This document shows positions 42,435 to 50,090 of a stretch of 64,000 nucleotides of DNA, piece after piece. The stretch is from contig NZ_RCUV01000003.1 in assembly GCF_003667545.1 (NCBI RefSeq), positions 1 through 64,000 on the forward strand, given 5' to 3'. The notes beneath the pieces were generated by a model. That model was given only the letters and a program-made list of their open reading frames with translations. It did no database searches and was not told the origin of the DNA. Each line of letters begins with the position of its first letter. Position 1 is the first letter of the stretch. The translations under genes were made by a program, and so were the position numbers. This DNA is from Mycetocola manganoxydans. Lineage in GTDB: Bacteria; Actinomycetota; Actinomycetes; Actinomycetales; Microbacteriaceae.

Positions 42435-43133
42435 ATGACGATCACCGCAGCCGCAGACGGCTCCGCCCTCGGCAACCCAGGGCCGGCCGGCTGGGCCTGG
42501 TACGTCGACGACCTGCACTGGGCGGCCGGCGGCTGGAAGCACGCCACCAACAACCAGGGTGAGCTCAAGGCGGTGCTTGAACTCTTCCGTGCGACAGCGC
42601 ATCTCGACGACGACCTGCTCGTACTGTGCGACAGCCAGTACGTGATCAACACCGTCACCAAGTGGATGCATGGCTGGAAGGCGAAGGGCTGGCGCAAGGG
42701 TGACGGCAAGCCCGTCATGAACCTCGAGCTCGTCAAAGAGCTCGACGAGGCGATGGCCGGTCGCCGCTACAGGTTCGAGTGGGTGCGCGGCCACGCCGGG
42801 CACCCGATGAACGAAGCCGCCGATGCCCGCGCCCGCGCTGTCTCCGAAGCGTTCCAGGCCGGTCGCCCGATTCCGCACGGGCCCGGCTGGCCGCGCGAGG
42901 GCGACGAGAAGGATGCCGCACCGCCCGCCACACGCGCAACCGAGCCCGTCGTCGATGAGGCAGTTCCTGCCGACGACGACATCGACGCCGAGGCTCCCGC
43001 ACTGTTCTCGCTCGACGACCCTGACCTCCACGAGGTCACCCTGTGGCTCACCGACGATGAGCATGTGCGGTTGCACGAGCGCGCGCGTCAGGCCGGGATC
43101 AGCGCCGAGGAACTCCTCCGCACCCTGATCTGA
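42435..43133 (+). CDS. rnhA: Ribonuclease HI with ribbon-helix-helix-like C-terminal tail
   Basis: A 232-residue protein. Residues 1-140 are an RNase HI domain that would cut the RNA strand of RNA-DNA hybrids. The acidic residues are visible in TAAADGSALGNPGPAGWAW, NNQGELKAVLE, CDSQYVINTV and HPMNEAADARA. Residues ~145-190 are a Pro/Ala/Asp-rich linker. The last ~38 residues (HEVTLWLTDDEHVRL, then ERARQAGISAEELLRTLI) look like one strand and two helices of a ribbon-helix-helix unit, which is unusual for RNase HI. AAGGG lies before the ATG. The stop is four bases from the convergent tetR stop. Confidence 0.88.
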   Translation: MTITAAADGSALGNPGPAGWAWYVDDLHWAAGGWKHATNNQGELKAVLELFRATAHLDDDLLVLCDSQYVINTVTKWMHGWKAKGWRKGDGKPVMNLELVKELDEAMAGRRYRFEWVRGHAGHPMNEAADARARAVSEAFQAGRPIPHGPGWPREGDEKDAAPPATRATEPVVDEAVPADDDIDAEAPALFSLDDPDLHEVTLWLTDDEHVRLHERARQAGISAEELLRTLI

Positions 43134-43137
43134 GCGC

Positions 43138-43806
43138 TCAGCTGATCGGTTCGGTCAGCGCGTGCACGAGCGCCGGCAGTGCCGCGCGCGCGAGCGGAGG
43201 GGCGGAGACGGAGTCGCCGTCGTCTCCCTCGAGGATCGCGGCCTGCATGGCCGATTCATAGAGGTTGACGATGATGCCGATGGCTTCGATCGGCTCGATC
43301 GTGAACCGCAGGCCGACGGAGCCGACGGCCGCATCGATCTGCTCGGTCAGCTGCTCGAGGAAGTTCCGCTGGTAGGCGACATAACTCGCGGCGACCTGCG
43401 CGTTCCTCATGGCGAGCAGTTTGAACTCCGACTGCACGATGCACCAGCGGCGGTCGTCCGACTGCAGCTCGAGGAACCGGGTGACGAGTTCGCCGAGGCT
43501 GCGCTCGGTCAGAGCTGCCTCTCCCACCTGGGGGAGGATGACGTCGACGCCCTCCTGCAGTCGCTCGAACCGGATGCGGTTCTCCCGTTCAGCGAGCGCG
43601 AAGAACAGCTCCTCCTTCGTGGCGAAGTTGGAGTAGAACGCGCCCCGGGTGAACCCGGCGCGCTCACTGATCATCTCGACGGATGCCGCGTGGACACCCG
43701 TCTCTGCGAACACCTCATACGCGGCGTCGATAAGTCGATCCCGCGTCTTTCGACGCCGGGCGCTTTCGACCTGGGCGGTCTCAGCGGTCTCAATCTCCGG
43801 GGGCAT
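43138..43806 (-). CDS. TetR family repressor, likely of the MMPL operon
   Basis: A 222-residue protein. Its TetR DNA-binding domain is near residues 18-65 (RDRLIDAAYEVFAETGVHAASVEMISERAGFTRGAFYSNFATKEELF); the helical ligand and dimer domain follows (residues 80-220). The long acidic N-terminal extension (about 17 residues) is variable. It is divergent from the MMPL transporter gene, with two matching GATACA-N4-TGTATC dyads between them, so it probably represses the exporter operon and itself. Confidence 0.93.
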   Translation of the reverse strand: MPPEIETAETAQVESARRRKTRDRLIDAAYEVFAETGVHAASVEMISERAGFTRGAFYSNFATKEELFFALAERENRIRFERLQEGVDVILPQVGEAALTERSLGELVTRFLELQSDDRRWCIVQSEFKLLAMRNAQVAASYVAYQRNFLEQLTEQIDAAVGSVGLRFTIEPIEAIGIIVNLYESAMQAAILEGDDGDSVSAPPLARAALPALVHALTEPIS

Positions 43807-43832
43807 CCTGACACCTTACTGGGAACATTTTG

Positions 43833-43882
43833 CGATACATCAGTGTATCGGATACATTCGTGAAGCGGATACAACGGTGTAT
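43833..43882. promoter_or_regulatory. Two TetR-type operators between tetR and the MMPL gene
   Basis: CGATACA-TCAG-TGTATCG (43833-43850) is a perfect dyad. ATACA-ACGG-TGTAT (43869-43882) repeats the design with centres 34 bases apart. A spare half-site GGATACA lies at 43850-43856. Confidence 0.75.
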
Positions 43883-43929
43883 TTCCCGAACGCAAAACGC
43901 CTCTCCATCCCTCATTTTCAGGAGCCCCT

Positions 43930-46716
43930 GTGTCCTCTCTGCTGTATTCACTTGGACGATGGGCGTTCCGCGCTCGCGGAATCGTCGTGGGTGCCTGGAT
44001 CCTCATCCTCGCGCTCATCGGCGGCGGCGCCCTCCTCTTCAACCAGGGCCTCGACAACGCGATCTCCATCCCCGGCACCGAATCCCAGGCAGCGCTCGAC
44101 TCGCTCTCGACGACGTTCCCCCAGGTGAGCGGGGCGAGCGCCCAGGTGATCGTCGTCGCAGCGGACGGTGACACCGTGACGGACCTCGAGTCGCAGATCG
44201 AGGCATCCGTCGACGCCCTCTCCGACCTCGACCAGGTTGCCGGCGCCGTCTCACCGTTCGACGAGAACGTTTCTGGCGCGGTCAACGAGGACGAGACCGC
44301 CGGGCTCATCAGCATCCAGCTCGATGGTGAGACCGCCGACATCACCGCGGATACCAAGGACGCGCTGCGCGCCGAGATCGATGACCTCAAGGAAGCCCTC
44401 CCGGATGGAGCGGTCGCTGAGCTCGGCGGCCAGCTGTTCAGCAACAACCTGCCGACCCTCTCCATCGTGGAACTCGTCGGTGTCGCCGTCGCGCTCGTGG
44501 TGCTCATTCTCACCTTCGGCTCGTTCCTCGCAGCCGGGATGCCGCTTCTCACCGCCCTGCTCGGTGTCGGCATTTCAATGGCCCTGATCTTCCTCGCGAC
44601 GGCGTTCAGTTCGATCAACTCGACGACTCCCATGCTCGCGCTCATGCTCGGACTGGCGGTCGGGATCGACTATGCCCTCTTCATCATCGCGAGACACCAG
44701 GAACAGCTCCGAGGAGACATGTCTGCCGAGGAATCGGCGGCGCGCTCCACCGCGACGGCCGGTTCCGCCGTCATCTTCGCCGGCCTGACCGTCATCATCG
44801 CGCTGCTCGGCCTCGGCGTCGCCGGCATCCCGTTCCTCACCACCATGGGTGTCGCCGCCGCGGCAGGAGTCGCCGTCGCCGTGCTCGTCTCGATCACACT
44901 CATCCCCGCACTGCTCGGCTTCGCGGGCGACCGGCTGCGCCCCAAGCCGAAGAAACCGTCGCGCCGGAAGCGCAAGGCCCACGCCGCAGCCGCGGCGTCG
45001 GCCGAAGCACCCGTCGCCGCCCCGAAGGCCGAGCACCGCCCGAACCGGTTCTTCACCGGCTGGGTTCGCGCCGTCACCCGGTTCCCCATCGTCACGATCC
45101 TCGCCGTCATCGCCGTCCTCGGCATGGCAGCCCTCCCCGCTCTCGGGTTGCGTCTCGCGCTGCCGGATGCCGGTGGGTTGCCTGCGGACGATCCCGCCCG
45201 CGTCACCTATGACCTCGTCTCGGACAACTTCGGTGAGGGATTCAACGGACCCCTCATCGTCACCGGTTCCATCGTCACTTCGACCGACCCGCTCGGCCTC
45301 ATGGACGACCTCAAGAACGAGATCGAGGACCTCGACGGGGTCGTCGCCGTCCCCCTCGCAACACCGAACGAGACCGCGGACACCGGAATCATCCAGGTGA
45401 TCACCGACGGCGCCCCTGACTCCGAGGAGACCAAGGCCGTTGTCGCCGAGATCCGCGAGATGCACGACTACTTCCTCGAGGAGTACGACGTCGACCTCTC
45501 CGTCACCGGGTTCACCGCCGTCGGCATCGATGTCTCGGACAAGCTCGGAAACGCACTGCTGCCGTTCGGTCTCATCGTCGTCGGACTCTCGCTGATCCTG
45601 CTCACCATGGTGTTCCGGTCGATCTGGGTGCCGATCAAGGCGACCCTCGGCTACCTGCTCAGCGTCGCCGCATCGTTCGGCATCGTCGCGCTGGTCTTCG
45701 AATACGGCTGGTTCGCAGACGCGCTCCACGTCTCCCAGGGGCCGGTGATCAGCTTCATGCCGATCATCCTCATGGGTGTGCTGTTCGGCCTCGCGATGGA
45801 CTACGAAGTCTTCCTCGTCGCCCGGATGCGCGAGGACTACGTCCACTCCGGCAAGGCGCGCGAATCGGTCGAGACCGGTTTCGTCGGCTCGGCCAAGGTC
45901 GTGACCGCAGCCGCCGTGATCATGTTCGCCGTCTTCGCCGCGTTCGTTCCCGAGGGCGACGTCAACATCAAGCCGATCGCGCTCGGCCTCGCCGTTGGTG
46001 TCTTCGTCGACGCCTTCATCGTCCGGATGACGCTGGTCCCCGCCGTCCTCGCGCTCCTCGGCGAGAAGGCCTGGTGGATCCCCAGGTGGCTCGACCGCAG
46101 CCTGCCGTCGTTCGACGTCGAGGGCGAGGGGCTGCACCGCGAGATCGAGTTGCGGGAGTGGCCGACGGCGTCTTCGACGGACATCGTCAGCGCTGAGGGC
46201 CTGTTCCTCGCCGGCGCTCGGGACCCGCTGTTTGCGGGCGTCGACGTCTCGCTGCCCGATGGCGGCACCCTCATCGTCTCCGGCAGCAGGGAGGCGAGCG
46301 TCACCGCTCTGCTCCTGACGCTCTCCGGACGCATGAAAGCCGACGACGGGAAGCTCAAGGTTGCCGGATACGTTCTGCCGGTTCGCACGGCATCCGTCCG
46401 CGCACGGGTCGCGTTCGTCTCGCTGAGCGAGGCCCTCGACCCCGTTCGCACGGTCACCGACGCCCTCCGCGAGTCGCCGCGGATCATCACTCTCGATGGC
46501 ATCGACACGGTGACGGATGCCGTCACTCGCCGCAATCTCCGCGACGCCCTCTCGGATGCACAATCCGAGGCATCCGCGAATGAACGGCCCCTCGCCGTCG
46601 TCGTGGGCACCGCGTTCCCGGACGCACTCGCCGAGGTTGTTCCCGGAGCAGCCGGCGCCGTCCACGTCGCCCTCACATTCTCAGACCTGTCGCACGAAGC
46701 AGAGGTACCCGCATGA
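43930..46716 (+). CDS. MMPL family transporter with fused degenerate ABC-ATPase-like domain
   Basis: A 928-residue protein. Residues 1-~720 form an MMPL/RND exporter with two sets of helices; each has the proton-relay motif (GLAVGIDYALFIIARHQE and GLAMDYEVFLVARMRE). A basic Ala-rich linker lies near residues 340-370. From ~730 to 928 there is a separate soluble domain whose order (a strand, GGTLIVSGSREASVTALLLTLSG, KLKVAGYVLP, RIITLDGIDTVTDAVTRRNL, AVVVGTAFP) mirrors an ABC ATPase. It lacks the Walker A lysine and the LSGGQ signature. It overlaps the YhgE/Pip gene by four bases. Lipid or drug export is the usual MMPL role. Confidence 0.9.
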   Translation: MSSLLYSLGRWAFRARGIVVGAWILILALIGGGALLFNQGLDNAISIPGTESQAALDSLSTTFPQVSGASAQVIVVAADGDTVTDLESQIEASVDALSDLDQVAGAVSPFDENVSGAVNEDETAGLISIQLDGETADITADTKDALRAEIDDLKEALPDGAVAELGGQLFSNNLPTLSIVELVGVAVALVVLILTFGSFLAAGMPLLTALLGVGISMALIFLATAFSSINSTTPMLALMLGLAVGIDYALFIIARHQEQLRGDMSAEESAARSTATAGSAVIFAGLTVIIALLGLGVAGIPFLTTMGVAAAAGVAVAVLVSITLIPALLGFAGDRLRPKPKKPSRRKRKAHAAAAASAEAPVAAPKAEHRPNRFFTGWVRAVTRFPIVTILAVIAVLGMAALPALGLRLALPDAGGLPADDPARVTYDLVSDNFGEGFNGPLIVTGSIVTSTDPLGLMDDLKNEIEDLDGVVAVPLATPNETADTGIIQVITDGAPDSEETKAVVAEIREMHDYFLEEYDVDLSVTGFTAVGIDVSDKLGNALLPFGLIVVGLSLILLTMVFRSIWVPIKATLGYLLSVAASFGIVALVFEYGWFADALHVSQGPVISFMPIILMGVLFGLAMDYEVFLVARMREDYVHSGKARESVETGFVGSAKVVTAAAVIMFAVFAAFVPEGDVNIKPIALGLAVGVFVDAFIVRMTLVPAVLALLGEKAWWIPRWLDRSLPSFDVEGEGLHREIELREWPTASSTDIVSAEGLFLAGARDPLFAGVDVSLPDGGTLIVSGSREASVTALLLTLSGRMKADDGKLKVAGYVLPVRTASVRARVAFVSLSEALDPVRTVTDALRESPRIITLDGIDTVTDAVTRRNLRDALSDAQSEASANERPLAVVVGTAFPDALAEVVPGAAGAVHVALTFSDLSHEAEVPA

Positions 46717-48656
46717 GCACTCCACTCGCACGATTCGAATCAGCCCGCGCCTCAGGCCGGGTGACCTGGCTGTCGATCCTCGGCATCATCCTCGTGCCGC
46801 TCGTCGTCGCCGGGGTGCTGGTGTGGGCGTTCTGGAACCCCCAGGACCGGCTGGAGCAGGTGAACGGGGCGATCGTGAACAACGACTCCCCCGTCGAACT
46901 CGACGGCCAGACGGTTCCGCTGGGGCGCCAGCTCGCCGCGGGTCTCGTCGGAGGCGACGAGTCGAGCGATACCAACTACTCCTGGGTGATCACCGACGAA
47001 GAAGACGCAGCGGACGGCCTCAGCTCCGGCGAGTTCGCCGCCGTCGTGACCATTCCCGAGAACTTCTCCGCTGCAGCCACCTCATTCTCCGGTGAGGCTT
47101 CTGCCGCCGAAAAGGCGACCATCGACGTGACGACGAGCGACAAGAGTCGCCTCGTTGATGACGCTGTCAGCCAGGTCATCACCACAACGGCCGCCGGACT
47201 CGTCGGAAACGAGCTGACCACGACGTACCTCGAGAACATCTACGTCGGATTCAACAGCCTCGGCGACCAGCTCGGTACGGCGGCGGATGGTGCAGCCGAA
47301 CTCGGCGACGGTGCCGACACTCTCGCAGACGGCGCTGCAACGCTCGCCGATGGAACGACCGAGCTCGCCGCCGGAACCGCCGAGCTCTCCACGGGGGCTT
47401 CGGGCCTCGCGACCGGAATCACCTCCTACGTGGGCGGTGTCTCGCAACTCTCGGGTGGACTCGCCGATCTGAACAGTTCGACGAGCGCCCTCCCGACGCA
47501 GGTGCAGGGCCTTGCGACCGGTGCCGCCGGAATCGCTACCGGCGTCGACAGCCTCATCGGAACCGTCGAGGAACAGAGCGGGCTTCTCGCCCAGGTGGCT
47601 CAGGGATGTGACCCGCTCACGGATTCGTACTGCCTCGCCGTACTCCAGTACCTTCAGGCCGCGCAAGAGGCCAACGCCGCGAACCCCAATGCGGCGGCCC
47701 AGCTGAGCGCGGGTGCACAGTCCGTCGCCTCCGGTGCGCAGTCGCTCGCCGACGGCATCCCCGCCCTCACGGGTGGAATCTCGCAGCTCGCGACCGCCGC
47801 TTCGACTCTGTCCACCGCCGGCACGGAACTCAGTTCGGGTGCGACGCAACTCTCGAGTGGGGTCAGCGAGCTGAGCACTGGCACGACGGGTCTGGCCGAG
47901 GGAGCAACCGGTTTGTCCGAAGGTGTGACAGGTGTCGCCGGCGGCGTCAACAGCCTGGCCGATGGACTCGCGGAGGCGGTCGAGGCCATCCCGAGCTACT
48001 CGGAATCCGACCGCAGAAACCTCGCCGACGTCGTCGCCGAGCCTGTTGTCACCGACGGCGAAGACGCCCTCTCACTCGGCACGGCAGGCGTTCCGTTCTA
48101 CGCGGCGCTCGCCCTCTGGCTCGGCGCCTTCGGCAGTCTCATCGTCCTCCGGGCGAAGCCCGTGCGGTCGCTCGGGTCCACCCGGCCATCGATCCTGCTC
48201 GCCCTTCGCACCTGGGCCCCGGCCGCTGCGGTCGGTGCTGTGCAGGGCGTTCTCGTCGCCGGCATCCTCCAGCCGCTCCTCGACCTCGAGGTCGGCGCGT
48301 GGATCGGGTTCGCCGCGCTCGCGGCCCTCACCGGCATCGCCTTCTCGGCAGCGAACCAGGCCCTCAACGCCGTCTTCGGAGGCGCAGGCCGGTTCGTGTC
48401 GATGATCGTAGCCCTCGTGCTCATCGCGACGAGCATCATCGCCACGGTGCCGGCGGCCCTTGATCAGGCTCTGACGTTCCTGCCGGTGCAACCAGCGGTG
48501 AACGCGTTCCACGCGGTGGTCACTTCCGGTGGAGGCCTCGGCGCCGCCATCGTCGGGCTCGTGCTGTGGACGGCTGGATCCCTCATCGCGACGACGATCG
48601 CGATCGCGAAGTCCCGAACGGTGACGGTGCGCCAGTTGGTGCCACGCACCGCTTAG
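46713..48656 (+). CDS. YhgE/Pip family membrane protein
   Basis: A 647-residue protein. One N-terminal helix (residues ~18-42) is followed by a Pip-type extracytoplasmic domain (IVNNDSPVELDGQTVPLGRQL), then a long stretch (about 190-425) of seven-residue repeats of the L-x-x-G-x-x-x type (LADGAATLADGTTELAAG and so on). Five C-terminal helices follow from ~455. This is the plan of YhgE/Pip proteins, related to phage-infection protein and ESX-type or MMPL-linked secretion components. It is co-translated with the MMPL gene. Two cysteines near residue 290 (GCDPLTDSYC) could form a disulfide. Confidence 0.9.
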   Translation: MSTPLARFESARASGRVTWLSILGIILVPLVVAGVLVWAFWNPQDRLEQVNGAIVNNDSPVELDGQTVPLGRQLAAGLVGGDESSDTNYSWVITDEEDAADGLSSGEFAAVVTIPENFSAAATSFSGEASAAEKATIDVTTSDKSRLVDDAVSQVITTTAAGLVGNELTTTYLENIYVGFNSLGDQLGTAADGAAELGDGADTLADGAATLADGTTELAAGTAELSTGASGLATGITSYVGGVSQLSGGLADLNSSTSALPTQVQGLATGAAGIATGVDSLIGTVEEQSGLLAQVAQGCDPLTDSYCLAVLQYLQAAQEANAANPNAAAQLSAGAQSVASGAQSLADGIPALTGGISQLATAASTLSTAGTELSSGATQLSSGVSELSTGTTGLAEGATGLSEGVTGVAGGVNSLADGLAEAVEAIPSYSESDRRNLADVVAEPVVTDGEDALSLGTAGVPFYAALALWLGAFGSLIVLRAKPVRSLGSTRPSILLALRTWAPAAAVGAVQGVLVAGILQPLLDLEVGAWIGFAALAALTGIAFSAANQALNAVFGGAGRFVSMIVALVLIATSIIATVPAALDQALTFLPVQPAVNAFHAVVTSGGGLGAAIVGLVLWTAGSLIATTIAIAKSRTVTVRQLVPRTA

Positions 48657-48682
48657 GTCCCATGGAAGACAACGACCAGCGC

Positions 48683-48701
48683 GACCGCCCCCGGGGTGGT
48701 C
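48683..48701. terminator. GC-rich palindrome between convergent genes
   Basis: GACCGCCCC and GGGGTGGTC pair around one base (one G-T wobble). It lies after the YhgE/Pip stop and before the convergent SDR stop. Confidence 0.45.
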
Positions 48702-48719
48702 TTGCTGGAGTGGCCGAAC

Positions 48720-49637
48720 CTAGAGGAGCGTCGTGCCGGTCGCGACCTCGGCCTCGGCCCAGATCGCCCGGGCGGTTCGCTCATCTGTCGTGATCGGGGC
48801 GGGCTTCACGAAGCGGGCTTCACCCTTCAGCAGGAAGCGCGGCCCGAGAGAGGAGCCGCCAGCGGCATCCGGGTCGGTGATCGCCCGCAGCACGGGTTCC
48901 GCGCCCTGGTTCTTGCCTTGCGTGAATGGGCCCTGCAGCGCGTCGACGAAGCGTTTGAGCCGGCTCGGCTCGTTGACGCCGGGGACTCGTGGAGTCCGAC
49001 CGGAGATCGAATATCCCGGGTGCGTGACGAGGGAACGGATGCCGCTCCCCTGCGCGCGCAAGCGGCGATCGAGTTCGAATCCGAACGACGACAGCATGAT
49101 CTTCGACTGGGCGTAGGCCTGCCAGCTCGAGTAACGTCGCGTGAGCTGGAGGTCGTCGGTCCGCAGCGACACCAGCATGCTCGCGATGCTGCCGAGCGAA
49201 ACGACACGTGAGTCTGGCGTCCGGTCGAGGGCAGGCAACGCGGCGGCCGCCAGCGCGAAGTGCCCGAAAAAGTTCGTCGCGGCGATGAGTTCGAGGCCGT
49301 CAGCGGTCTCGGCGCGGTGCTTCGGCGGGTGAACGATTCCCGCGTTGAGAACGAGCGCGTCGAGACGGGCGAGCCCGCCCAGGTGCTCCCCCGCAGCACG
49401 CACCGACGAGAGGTCGGCCGTGTCGAGTTTCAGAACCGACAGGTCCGCGTCTGGGACGTGTGCACGGATCGCCCGCACCGCGGCATCCGCTCGCCCCTCG
49501 TCCCTGCACGCGAGGACGACGGATGCTCCCGCACCCGCGAGCGCGTACGAGGTCCAGAATCCAAGTCCCGCGTTCGCTCCCGTGACGGCAACGGTGCGTC
49601 CACTCTGAGAAGGAAGCCGGGCAGGATCCCAGCTCAC
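48720..49637 (-). CDS. Short-chain dehydrogenase/reductase
   Basis: A 305-residue NAD(P)-dependent enzyme. The cofactor loop TGANAGLG, the NAG motif (ALVLNAGIV), the catalytic Ser in VSLGSIAS and Tyr-Lys in YAQSK are all in place. The layout resembles the retinol-dehydrogenase/protochlorophyllide-reductase-like SDR group. The substrate is unknown. It overlaps the chorismate mutase gene by four bases, so the two are co-translated, although a functional link is not obvious. Confidence 0.9.
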   Translation of the reverse strand: MSWDPARLPSQSGRTVAVTGANAGLGFWTSYALAGAGASVVLACRDEGRADAAVRAIRAHVPDADLSVLKLDTADLSSVRAAGEHLGGLARLDALVLNAGIVHPPKHRAETADGLELIAATNFFGHFALAAAALPALDRTPDSRVVSLGSIASMLVSLRTDDLQLTRRYSSWQAYAQSKIMLSSFGFELDRRLRAQGSGIRSLVTHPGYSISGRTPRVPGVNEPSRLKRFVDALQGPFTQGKNQGAEPVLRAITDPDAAGGSSLGPRFLLKGEARFVKPAPITTDERTARAIWAEAEVATGTTLL

Positions 49638-49933
49638 CGGTGTCCGCTGGCGATCTGTTCGTGGTGGTGGATTACCTCAGCGACGACGAAGTTGAACCAT
49701 TTCTCGGCGAAAGCGGGGTCGAGATGCGCCTCTTCGGCGAGTCCGCGGAGACGGGCGATCTGACGTTTCTCGCGCTCGGGATCCGCGGGCGGGAGACCGT
49801 GCTCGGCTTTCAGCGTTCCGACCTGCTGAGTCGCCTTGAACCGCTCAGCCAGCATGTGGATGAGGGCGGCATCGATGTTGTCGATGCTCCGTCTCAGACT
49901 GGTGAGCTGCGCGGTTACTTCGTCATCGGCCAT
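49634..49933 (-). CDS. Chorismate mutase, AroQ type
   Basis: A 99-residue all-helical protein: SLRRSIDNIDAALIHMLAERFKATQQVGTLKAEHGLP, then DPEREKRQIARLRGLAEEAHLDPAFAEKWF. Arg and Lys residues at the expected places (RRSID, RF, VGTLKAEH, DPERE) would bind chorismate. The product is prephenate for Phe/Tyr synthesis. It is a stand-alone, intracellular type with no signal peptide. It is first in a two-gene unit with the SDR. Confidence 0.92.
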   Translation of the reverse strand: MADDEVTAQLTSLRRSIDNIDAALIHMLAERFKATQQVGTLKAEHGLPPADPEREKRQIARLRGLAEEAHLDPAFAEKWFNFVVAEVIHHHEQIASGHR

Positions 49934-49981
49934 GCTCTCAATCTACCGCCAGCGCGCCTGCGACTCCTTCGACAGGCCCGG

Positions 49982-50080
49982 ACCCCCCGGGCGGGGGGTT
50001 TACATCACCGGGCAAAGAGAGGACAAATGCTTCTCAGAGGGGGTTCTATGGCCGTGGCGTCTGAGCCTCGGCCCGGAGAG
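49982..50080 (+). promoter_or_regulatory. Structured leader ahead of the metallophosphoesterase gene
   Basis: A strong hairpin ACCCCCC-GGGC-GGGGGGT (49982-49999) is followed by nested pairings CCGGGC/GCCCGG (50008-50013 with 50071-50076) and CTCAGA/TCTGAG (50033-50038 with 50060-50065). The ribosome binding site GGAGAGAGG follows at once. I do not recognise a known riboswitch class. Confidence 0.4.
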
Positions 50081-50090
50081 AGGCCATCCC

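Noticed and set aside
44575-46665. 696-codon open frame on the minus strand opposite the MMPL gene
   Set aside because: It is Asp/Glu/Arg/Gly-rich with no recognisable domain, and mirrors the GC-rich third positions of the real gene.
48720-49933. SDR plus chorismate mutase as a dedicated aromatic biosynthesis pair
   Set aside because: The SDR motifs do not point to prephenate or arogenate dehydrogenase, so co-translation alone does not justify a pathway call.
50005-50080. c-di-GMP (GEMM) or c-di-AMP riboswitch in the leader of the phosphoesterase gene
   Set aside because: GGGCAAA and a GGAC-AAATGC stretch recall GEMM, but the first hairpin with its GNRA loop and the tetraloop receptor are missing. 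Kept only as an unclassified structured leader.
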